Of a stretch of 64,000 nucleotides of DNA, positions 9,501-15,826 are shown one piece after another. Under the pieces are notes generated by a model. The model had not been told where the DNA came from. It saw only the letters and a list, made by a program, of their open reading frames with translations, and ran no database searches. The DNA comes from M55B167 sp964406095. Its GTDB lineage: Bacteria > Verrucomicrobiota > Kiritimatiellia > RFP12 > UBA1067. The stretch is from NCBI GenBank assembly GCA_964406095.1, contig CAYOQJ010000079.1, positions 6,375-70,374 of the forward strand, in the 5' to 3' direction. The stretch's first letter is position 1. Every line of letters starts with the position of its first letter. The position numbers were made by a program, and so were the translations under genes.

Positions 9501-10455
9501 GATGAGTCGTCGTGAGAGTCAGACTAGTTACGCGCGGGTGTTGACTGTCTGGAAAGATGACTTGCCTGATCACAATACAACCGAGGGCGGCATATTTGTG
9601 CATATGCCCTTTGCGACGAGTTGTGCTGGGCATCGTGCTAATGCACGGAAATCCGTCTATTCACCTTTGCCTGAGGAAACACCAGTTTGTCTTATATCAC
9701 GGTATGACGGTGAGGCGCACCGCATGATCAGGGACGGAGAAGTTTTGTGTGCTCCCGTGCAGAGTGCAGGAAGGTTTAATGCTAACCGCCTTTCGCTGGG
9801 TTGTAACAGCGGAGCCATAGAGCCGTTCAACGGTGATATCGCGGAAGTCCTGCTTTTTGATTATGCTTTGACACCAGATCAGTATCAGATGATCGCCACT
9901 TATCTGAAGGACAAGTGGATCAATTCATTTGCTGGGACACCTGTCGGTGCGTTACAAAACGTATCGTCGATAGAGGTTGGGTTTGGCTCAGAACTTGATG
10001 TGCGTGATGTTGCTGGTTTTGCTGTTCAGAGTAATGGGGTGCTTTTTGGTGCAGGGACAGTACTTGGAAATGTAACTGTTCGCGGTGGAGGCCGAATTCA
10101 GGCAGTGAGCGACGGCGACGGCGTTCTGAATGTCGCAGGCGATCTAATTTTTCAGCCTGACTCAACCGTGGTACTGGATTATACGGGCGGCGCACGTCCG
10201 CTGATTTCGGTGACTGGACTGTTGTTGCTGCCGACGCAAATGACTTATGCGGCGACTAATATAACTCAGATTACGGGAAGCGCAAAGGTTCCAGTTCTGC
10301 AAGGTGATGCGTGGAGCGACGGTTCAGGGGAGCAACCTGTTCCGGGCGCATGGTCTTTGCTGGGAGGTAGCGGCGCAAATTCGTTCGAACTGGACGATTC
10401 CATACATCGTGTAAATCTTCTTTTTGTTCGTGGCACGAAAATAACAATTTTGTAA
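6508..10455 (+). CDS. Secreted protein with four LamG-like repeats
   Basis: Large surface or secreted protein, 1315 residues from the ATG at 6508. I chose this start because it has a good GTGAGG ribosome-binding site and is followed directly by a signal peptide (basic start, then about 15 hydrophobic residues); the frame is open further upstream to 6391. Residues about 30-60 carry the 'NW...NWS.G.VPTNGD' pattern seen at the start of autotransporter-like passenger domains. Four degenerate LamG/concanavalin A-like modules of about 235 residues follow, starting near residues 185, 430, 660 and 905. Each opens with a 'W/H-L/F-DA' motif and closes with 'F.GDI.EV.VYNR.L' and a 'YL..KW' helix. The last 175 residues are beta-rich and autotransporter-like. 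Such modules usually bind glycans. No outer-membrane barrel or PEP-CTERM tail is visible. Confidence 0.78.
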   Translation: MQNKGRKRFVWVTLLGVGMTFASCLFGGDVFWSGATSQNWHTPSNWSSGSVPTNGDTAVIDPAQQAVTRWDFQLTNDAEVAGIRFTNLTQTVSGSASGKFALSLGDEGVSVSGAAVTLALPCVVAAPQVWAVTTGAELIHSGELRGSAKIAKTGEGRAWLMGKSVFSGSYQVNEGVLKGVSEYSMPVADGLNVWLDASAIATIITNSAGAITVWSNRVGTSVMTPVDGGGPLWVANAVRGKPAARFNSADSNGLVMHSGYANNTNVVTVFVVTQRRGKQGASFAGILSIFKDGEMDYNTSTGTVFFRFGSNTTPAYTLFCDRDNVTKAGQIHVSRETPVCLMARYDGQSLALVQDGVLPGSVNTHAKLTQSFDADRLILGNRPMSNYAYPFDGDVSEVLIYNRVLTVAEEQQVFAYLRQKWQRPVTLETVLSEASLWFDAAQPEMIVTNTFGGVVAWSNLVSESTLTPLTNATPLFVNQSVNGLPAVRFGKDLNNGLKTTGGYWNRGKALTVFVSLVPHASQSRYAGVVSVVGLGNDYNAAANAVAIYTSDFMQRRWGAHRQNNVLSEAILIPDQSSFLMSHFDGSAHKFSLNGTVLGAPVVSDQTFNAQVLYLGTRCYETAVPPTFNGDIQEVIVYNRTLSSVEENLINEYLDKKWRKVDDLDILLADAAVHLDASEAMSVVTNAAGQVVTWSNLTSDAVMTVPTEHGCVGPQWVAGAMNNRPVMRFDNLQTNGLFMQSGYTNIEAGLTAFVLLRRMNLITWAGILSAYNASKINDWGNTASVVLLQADDSSYKYTLYSHRVNHLGSVADIPYNEPVCLMSAFDGLKHTIAVNGVSASTAVSSGLFDANRLCLGVRWCNGTMRYHFSGDIAEVLVYNRSLSSEETARINDHMREKWQQSPSDTLEGLLSSAQLWLDASVSDTLTTNESGLVTFWSNLVVNTPVALIPHVGGTGPAIIANGMNGKTVLRFNKDAGATQGLMVSQGFALTNAAATAIMVMSRRESQTSYARVLTVWKDDLPDHNTTEGGIFVHMPFATSCAGHRANARKSVYSPLPEETPVCLISRYDGEAHRMIRDGEVLCAPVQSAGRFNANRLSLGCNSGAIEPFNGDIAEVLLFDYALTPDQYQMIATYLKDKWINSFAGTPVGALQNVSSIEVGFGSELDVRDVAGFAVQSNGVLFGAGTVLGNVTVRGGGRIQAVSDGDGVLNVAGDLIFQPDSTVVLDYTGGARPLISVTGLLLLPTQMTYAATNITQITGSAKVPVLQGDAWSDGSGEQPVPGAWSLLGGSGANSFELDDSIHRVNLLFVRGTKITIL

Positions 10456-10469
10456 TTTTGTTACAAAAT
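10447..10469. terminator. Hairpin containing both convergent stop codons
   Basis: A perfect 9-bp inverted repeat, ATTTTGTAA - 5-nt loop - TTACAAAAT. The TAA stop of the LamG gene lies in the left arm and the TAA stop of the convergent sialidase remnant lies in the right arm. It could act as a weak bidirectional terminator; the stem is AT-rich, so this is tentative. Confidence 0.4.
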
Positions 10470-11099
10470 GGCTCGCAACAACCGACAGCCATCAGAAAAA
10501 TCAGTCGACCAGATTGCTTGGCCGTCGGTATTTTTGCCAGCATAGTATTCATACTGTGATTCATCATTAACGGTTTTTGGGGATGGATTGACACGGCACA
10601 AATAGATTTGATCGCCTGTAATCCAGCTGAAGTTGGCCTTGCGGTCTTCCTGATCCTTTTCCGTTGAGCCATGCCCAACAAGATACATTTTTCCGTCCGG
10701 ACTGTGTTCCATGTTTTTACCGAAATCCACCACATGGGGGGCACCCAGTTTGACCGGATCTTTCAAGCGTGAAGGTTCGGGAAAAAGGGCTTTATTTACA
10801 TCGGTGAAGAGAGGACTTGTTATCCAGGTTTTCCCATTATCAAGGGAAACATGAAAGCCGCCAAAAGGTCCCAGCATGGGCCAGTTTAATCCGCCGTAGC
10901 CGTTGCCACCGGTCAATCCATAGGTGCCAAGATACCATACATCATTATGGTGAAAAGATGCGCAAGGATAGCGACCTCGGTATTGTCTGCCCGGGCCAGG
11001 TATCGTGCCGGGGTTGATGATGGACAAGGTCATCGGATCATCACCTTTGATCACCGCGTGTCCAATCACGGCCTTCTTGCCTCCACCGGAGCTACTCAT
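10461..11099 (-). pseudogene. Sialidase/BNR-repeat-like gene remnant
   Basis: The 212 residues from the first plausible ATG (11099) contain one clear Asp-box (SLDNGKTW) and a beta-propeller-like pattern ('GTYGLTGGNGYGG', 'KLGAPHVVDFGKNMEHSPDGKMYLVGHG'). The type resembles secreted BNR/sialidase-like proteins of PVC bacteria, which are normally 350 residues or longer and carry several Asp-boxes. Here there is no signal peptide and the frame stops abruptly after 'WSTDFSDGCRLLRAIL'. Both ends therefore look missing. It lies directly downstream of the AraC regulator in the same direction. The stop codon falls in a hairpin shared with the LamG gene. A short functional protein cannot be ruled out. 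Confidence 0.55.
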
Positions 11100-11155
11100 T
11101 ACGAACCCAAAAAAAAGACGAAATGATACGTAGGAAAATAATGGAAAAATGAGTG

Positions 11156-12010
11156 TCATTCCCAGGCGCGGCGACGGATTTCGCGGGGTGAAACACCTTG
11201 TATACGACGAACACAACGAGAGAAATGGAAGGGATTCTTGAACCCGCAGCGCTCCGCGATTTCAGCTATGGTCAGGCCTGTGTCCGCCAAGAGTTGCACC
11301 CCCTTTTCAGTTCGGATACGCCAGAGGTGCCGTGATGGTGTTGTGCCGACTGATTGGGTGAATTTATAGAGCAGCGTGTTGGTAGAGCAACCTGCCGCGT
11401 GCCGTGCATCGCACAGGCACGCTTCTTCACTAAAATGGTCTTCCATATGACGTATGGCTTTGATTACACAGGTGTCGCTTTGTACAAATGTAATCGCATT
11501 GTTGACCATGTTCAGAAATTCGTAGAACAGGGTGATGGCTAATGAGTTGATTACGCGGCATGCAGGAGTTGACTGGTTTGAGCGCAAGAGAAAAGCCGAG
11601 GAAACAATTCGGTTGAAGCATTCGGACGGGGCGAGTCCGTTTTCGGTTACAGAGTCGAGAGAATGTAACAATTCCTGTGGCAGGACGGATGGCTTGGCTG
11701 AGCACCAGAAGTGGTGTGTCTGGCACTGTTCAGAGAAGATGAAATGCTCGTGATGAGCTGGGCTGAACAGATACACATGACCAATTTTCAGGGTGCGCAG
11801 ACAGTTGTTTATCCGCACATTGCATGAGCCGGAGTAAAGCAAGACCAACTCGTAATCGCGTTGAACACGCGGACCGCAATAACCGCCGGGAAGATAGCGT
11901 ATCTGACCGAAAGCCGCGTCGGCTGAACGCATATTGCGCTGCGACCACTCAATTCTGACCCCGTCGTAGGCTACATCGACCTCTTCCATTATTGGAATTA
12001 TACTTGACAT
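11156..12010 (-). CDS. AraC-family transcriptional regulator
   Basis: A 284-residue DNA-binding regulator. Residues about 1-150 form a cupin-like sensing domain ('RDYELVLLYSGSCNVRINNC...LKIGHVYLFSPAHHEHFIF'). Residues about 185-284 are the double helix-turn-helix of the AraC/XylS family: the second HTH is seen as 'LTIAEIAERCGFKNPFHFSRCVRR..GVSPREIRRRAW'. Members of this subgroup commonly sense sugars and control glycan-use genes nearby. It is transcribed away from the HEAT-like/Gfo-Idh cluster, and the intergenic gap (12011-12171) holds a palindrome that could be its operator. The start ATG at 12010 lacks a clear Shine-Dalgarno; ATG 11989 is an alternative. Confidence 0.88.
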   Translation of the reverse strand: MSSIIPIMEEVDVAYDGVRIEWSQRNMRSADAAFGQIRYLPGGYCGPRVQRDYELVLLYSGSCNVRINNCLRTLKIGHVYLFSPAHHEHFIFSEQCQTHHFWCSAKPSVLPQELLHSLDSVTENGLAPSECFNRIVSSAFLLRSNQSTPACRVINSLAITLFYEFLNMVNNAITFVQSDTCVIKAIRHMEDHFSEEACLCDARHAAGCSTNTLLYKFTQSVGTTPSRHLWRIRTEKGVQLLADTGLTIAEIAERCGFKNPFHFSRCVRRIQGVSPREIRRRAWE

Positions 12011-12050
12011 TGACCGTGGGATTCAAGTCCAGATTAAATGTGTTGCAAAA

Positions 12051-12065
12051 AATCTTATTAAGATT
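12051..12065. promoter_or_regulatory. 15-bp palindrome, candidate operator
   Basis: AATCTTA-T-TAAGATT is a perfect 7+1+7 inverted repeat. It sits between the divergent AraC gene and the gene at 12172. An operator role is inferred from position and symmetry only. Confidence 0.35.
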
Positions 12066-12171
12066 GTGCTGAAGCAAAATCTGAGTTATTATGAATCGAT
12101 AATTGCCAATGGTGTTTCCAATTCCAGATTTTGGATGCGCCGATTATCAATATGAAAAAGGAGTTATGAAT

Positions 12172-12639
12172 ATGGCTGACGACAAAAGAGCTGCTAATGA
12201 TCCTTTGGCCGGGGTAAAACCCGGTCAGCGCCAGAGTGCATTTAAAAGAACGGCTGATCCCTGGGTTGAGATCGGCAGAGTAATATACGGTGGCGACCGT
12301 ACAATGGTTTCAACGGTTGAGCGCGTGGTGTTGGATGCGGATGCGTCACAGTATCCTGGTTTTGAAAATAAACTCCTGAAGGTGGCGACCGCTAGTGAGT
12401 GTACGGAGTGCGGTTATGGCTTCATCTGCCGTCTACTGGCTTTGATCGGTTCTGATGAGAGTGTCGAGAGACTCAAAGCGAAACTTCAGGACTCCAGCGA
12501 GGTTATCGCCCATTCCACCCGCATGGTGCTGGAGGGGGTCGGCAGTGCCAAGGCATTGGCGGCACTGAAGGCTGCTCAATCCGGTATTAAAGGACGTGAG
12601 GCTGAGGGAGTTGCAGGTGCAATCAAGCTGATGAGTTAA
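12172..12639 (+). CDS. Small HEAT-repeat-like protein
   Basis: A 155-residue soluble, probably cytoplasmic protein without signal peptide. I place the start at ATG 12172 because an AAAGGAG sequence (12157-12163) lies 8 nt upstream; ATG 12166 is in frame but only 2 nt from it. The C-terminal half is helical with HEAT-like units ('FICRLLALIGSDESVERLKAKLQD', then 'IAHSTRMVLEGVGSAKALAALKAA'). A CTECGYG motif in the middle could bind metal but is a single pair. HEAT-like proteins serve as protein-binding scaffolds. It stands 78 nt upstream of the Tat-dependent Gfo/Idh/MocA gene in the same direction, probably in one transcript. No specific function can be assigned. Confidence 0.6.
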   Translation: MADDKRAANDPLAGVKPGQRQSAFKRTADPWVEIGRVIYGGDRTMVSTVERVVLDADASQYPGFENKLLKVATASECTECGYGFICRLLALIGSDESVERLKAKLQDSSEVIAHSTRMVLEGVGSAKALAALKAAQSGIKGREAEGVAGAIKLMS

Positions 12640-12717
12640 TGGACAACACAGAGACACAGAGGCTATAGCTGTGCAGATGTTCAGCAATGACAGATCTTAT
12701 TATATAAGGAAAATTCA

Positions 12718-14010
12718 ATGAAAGCAACACGTAGAGATTTTATCAAGAGCGCGGGAATTGCAACTGGTGCCGTTGCTGCATTTCCGACAATTATTCCCTC
12801 CGTCGTACTTGGCGCTGATGCTCCCAGCAAGGTGCTAAATCTGGCTTGTGTCGGAGTCGGCGGTATGGGCGGTTCACATATCAAACAGCTCAAAGAGCGT
12901 GGCAATGTGCGCATCAGGGCGGTGGCGGATGTTGATGCGGTTTTTGCTCAGAATGCCGCGAATACAATCAATCAGCAGTATGGCAACAAGGACTGCAAGG
13001 TGTGCGGTGATTTCCGCGAGGTCACACGCGATAAGGATATCGATCTGATTACAGTCGCGACTCCGGATCACTGGCATGCGCTGCCTGCTATCGATGCGAT
13101 TCGGCATGGCAAGGATGTTTATGTTGAAAAGCCGCTGACGCTTACAATCCGTGAGGGACAGGTGCTGGTCAGTGAGCTGCGCAAGCATAATCGAATCGGC
13201 CAGACCGGCACTCAGCAGCGTTCAACAGAGAAATTCCATTTTGCAGCCGAGCTGATCCGTAATGGAAGATTCGGTAAGATTGAGCATATTGATGTTTTGA
13301 TTCCTGCTAATAATATGTTCGTCGGAGCCGAATGGAAACCTGAGCCGGTGCCTGCCGGACTGGATTACGATTTCTGGTTGGGCCCCGCGCCGTACGCGCC
13401 TTATACATCACAGCGAACCCACTATCAGTTCCGCTACATTCTGGATGTCGCCGGCGGCCAGACAACCAACTGGGGCGCGCACTATCTTGATATTGCGCAG
13501 TGGGCGCTGGGCATGGATGAGAGCGGACCGGTCGAAGTTGACGGACACGGCGTGTTCCCGACCAGCGGACTTTTCACCGCGCCCACCCGCGTGGATGTAC
13601 GGTACAAGTATGCCAACGGCGTGACGATGCGCATGCGCACCAGAACCGACGGAGTATATGATGGCAACATCATTTTTTATGGCGATAAAGGCACGTTGAA
13701 TGTTTCGCGCGGCAAACTGGTTGTCGATCCCGCCGCTATCCTGAATGAGAAGATCGGTGATGGAGAGATCAGGCTTTATAACAGCCGTGACCATTTCGGT
13801 AATTGGATTGAGTGCTGCCAGACACGTCAAAAGCCTGTGTCTGATCTGGCTATCGGGCACAAGACCACCAACCTTTGCAATATCGGCAATATCGTGATGC
13901 AGTTGCAGCGTAAGCTGAAGTGGGATCCAGTGAAAGAGATGTTTGATGGCGACCAGATGGCTAACCGCATGTTGCAGCGCTCGATGCGCGGACCATGGTC
14001 GTTGGCGTGA
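12718..14010 (+). CDS. Tat-exported Gfo/Idh/MocA family oxidoreductase (1)
   Basis: A 430-residue NAD(P)-dependent oxidoreductase-like protein. The start carries a twin-arginine signal (TRRDFIKSAGIATGAVAAF) with cleavage expected near residue 33, so it should act folded in the periplasm. The Rossmann fold begins at 'NLACVGVGGMGGSHIKQL' and the family's cofactor and substrate motif EKPLT is present (VYVEKPLTLT). The mid-domain 'AGGQTTNWGAHYLDIAQWAL' carries the conserved histidine region. Periplasmic members of this family are abundant in PVC and Bacteroidota and are linked to sugar modification or glycoside cleavage by a redox mechanism; the exact substrate is unknown. ATATAAGGA provides the ribosome-binding site. 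A related gene follows at 14415. Confidence 0.85.
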   Translation: MKATRRDFIKSAGIATGAVAAFPTIIPSVVLGADAPSKVLNLACVGVGGMGGSHIKQLKERGNVRIRAVADVDAVFAQNAANTINQQYGNKDCKVCGDFREVTRDKDIDLITVATPDHWHALPAIDAIRHGKDVYVEKPLTLTIREGQVLVSELRKHNRIGQTGTQQRSTEKFHFAAELIRNGRFGKIEHIDVLIPANNMFVGAEWKPEPVPAGLDYDFWLGPAPYAPYTSQRTHYQFRYILDVAGGQTTNWGAHYLDIAQWALGMDESGPVEVDGHGVFPTSGLFTAPTRVDVRYKYANGVTMRMRTRTDGVYDGNIIFYGDKGTLNVSRGKLVVDPAAILNEKIGDGEIRLYNSRDHFGNWIECCQTRQKPVSDLAIGHKTTNLCNIGNIVMQLQRKLKWDPVKEMFDGDQMANRMLQRSMRGPWSLA

Positions 14011-14414
14011 TCAGGTGTTTCGCCGCAATCCAGAGTCAACATATCGGTTATTATCAATCCCGCATACGGAATTGTTGCGGTCATCTTTAATTTTTGTCCA
14101 GGAAACAGGGCCCGGGGAGAAATTTCATTTGTGCGAAACACTCCCTTTCCTATGTTTCATGCCGTTCGTGCGTAGCACGAATCCAGATACTAGCTTCAAT
14201 CAAAAAAGACCATTTGGTGGACATGACAGAACGTGCCGGTTTTGCTTTAATGCGAATGACCATAAGGGGAAGGACTTATTATTTATGAGTCCGGCTGATG
14301 ATATGAGTTACCTGAAGGTACTCGGTCAGAGGTGTCGCGCCTGCTTTTCAGTTGATTTGGCCCGGCGGGCTTTGAGTTTGCCGACAGAACAGTGTTAATA
14401 CAAGGGGAACAGCA
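14011..14414. other. 404-bp intergenic region with promoter and long leader
   Basis: No credible coding sequence: frames running through here are continuations of shadows of the upstream gene. It contains the promoter described at 14216-14260 and then a leader of about 155 nt before ATG 14415. In the leader, GAGTTACC-TGAA-GGTACTC (14302-14320) forms a short imperfect hairpin, and a GC-rich stretch GGCCCGGCGGGC sits near 14359-14370. Confidence 0.6.
14216..14260 (+). promoter_or_regulatory. Sigma-70-like promoter with extended upstream motif (copy A)
   Basis: -35 ATGACA (14223-14228), 17-nt spacer, -10 TTTAAT (14246-14251), then N5 and TGAC at the expected transcription start. Upstream of the -35 lies CCATTTGGTGGAC. 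The same arrangement with identical spacing occurs before the nqr operon (47973-48017). It should drive the second Gfo/Idh/MocA gene. Confidence 0.6.
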
Positions 14415-15770
14415 ATGAATATGAAATTTAACCGTAGAAACTTCGTCAAAAGTTCGGCTGCGGCTGCATCACTTCTGCCTACTTTCAATGTGCTTGGCAA
14501 GGTGGCGGAGACAATCGGGCCCAGAGAGGATGATGTGAATGTGGCGGTTATTGGATATGGCGCTGAGGGTGAGATTCTAACCGATGCGGCAATAAAAATT
14601 CCGGGTGTGCGCTTCAAGGCGGTCTGCGATATCTGGGAATACCGCCGCAAGATGGCCAAGGGGCGTCTGCGTTCATTGGGACATGATGTCAATGTTTATG
14701 AGGACTACCGCGAACTGCTTGCGACCGAGGACAAGAATATCGAGTGTTGCATTGTGGCGACTCCCGACTGGATGCATGCTGAGATAACGCGTGCCTGTCT
14801 GGAGGCGGGCAAGCATGTCTACTGCGAGAAGGAGATGTCTAACAGATTGGATCGGGCCCGTGATATGGTGCTGGCACAGCGTGAGACCGGCAAATTGCTG
14901 CAGATTGGTCATCAGCGTCGATCAAACCCGAGATATGTGCATGCGATTGAGAATGTTATCAGAAAGCACCAGGTGCTCGGGCGTGTGACCCACGCCTATG
15001 GACAGTGGAACCGCTCGGTGGCTCCCTTTCTGACTGTACGTGACCGGCTCAAAATTCCTGTGGAAACTCTTCAGAAATATGGTTACGAGAATATGGAACA
15101 GTTTCTGAACTGGCGCTGGTTCGCAAAATACGGCGGCGGTCCAATGGTTGACCTCGGCTCACACCAGATCGATCTCTTCTTCTGGGCCTGGGATTGCACA
15201 CCGATTTCGGTTACCGCAGTTGGCGGCAATGACTATTACAACCGTGAAATGAACGACAACGTAATGGCGATTTACGAGTTTAAAACCAAGCAAGGTGTGG
15301 TTAATCGGGCCTACTACCAGGTGCTGACGACCTCCAGCCGCGGGGCTTTTTATGAGCAGTTCATGGGTGAGTACGGCTCGCTGACGATCTCTGAGATCGC
15401 CGAGCGCGGCAACACGGTTCAGCGTGAAACCTACACCGGTGAGGAGGGCAAACTCAAGTGGAACAGGTTTATTGACATGGGGCTTATGCTACCGGTCAGA
15501 GAGCCGGTTAAAGCCTACACCCAGGCTTCCAATGTGGCTCTCGATGTGCGTGTAACCGCTGCAGCAGATGGAAATGCGTTGCCGGTCGATCTGCTTAAAC
15601 CGGCTCATATGCCGCACCTCGAAAATTTCTTTGATGCCGTTCGTAAAGGCACCCAGCTGAGCTGTCCGGCCGATTTAGCCTATGAGTCGGCGGTGGCTGT
15701 GCTGGCGGCCAACCGCTCTGTAGCCGAGGGTAAGACTATCCATTTCAAACCTGAAGATTTTCATGTGTGA
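14415..15770 (+). CDS. Tat-exported Gfo/Idh/MocA family oxidoreductase (2)
   Basis: A 451-residue paralogue-type protein of the same superfamily as the gene at 12718. It has a twin-arginine signal (NRRNFVKSSAAAASLLP), a Rossmann start 'VNVAVIGYGAEGEILTDAA', the catalytic-region motif 'HVYCEKEMS' in place of EKP, and 'GGGPMVDLGSHQIDLFFWAW' with the conserved active-site region. The EKP lysine is kept but the proline is replaced by E-M, a variation seen in distant family members. AGGGGA lies 7 nt before ATG 14415. It has its own promoter about 170 nt upstream. The multihaem cytochrome starts 56 nt after its stop, which suggests a link between periplasmic redox chemistry and the electron chain, though that is inference. 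Confidence 0.83.
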   Translation: MNMKFNRRNFVKSSAAAASLLPTFNVLGKVAETIGPREDDVNVAVIGYGAEGEILTDAAIKIPGVRFKAVCDIWEYRRKMAKGRLRSLGHDVNVYEDYRELLATEDKNIECCIVATPDWMHAEITRACLEAGKHVYCEKEMSNRLDRARDMVLAQRETGKLLQIGHQRRSNPRYVHAIENVIRKHQVLGRVTHAYGQWNRSVAPFLTVRDRLKIPVETLQKYGYENMEQFLNWRWFAKYGGGPMVDLGSHQIDLFFWAWDCTPISVTAVGGNDYYNREMNDNVMAIYEFKTKQGVVNRAYYQVLTTSSRGAFYEQFMGEYGSLTISEIAERGNTVQRETYTGEEGKLKWNRFIDMGLMLPVREPVKAYTQASNVALDVRVTAAADGNALPVDLLKPAHMPHLENFFDAVRKGTQLSCPADLAYESAVAVLAANRSVAEGKTIHFKPEDFHV

Positions 15771-15826
15771 AACAACGAGATATTCTGAGTAAGCAGAGAG
15801 TGTGTTAGAGAAAAAAGGATTTGATA

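Noticed and set aside
13943..14398. Frame of 151 codons reaching through the 14011-14414 gap
   Set aside because: It starts inside the Gfo/Idh gene in another frame, and its composition is not protein-like; the gap contains a promoter instead.
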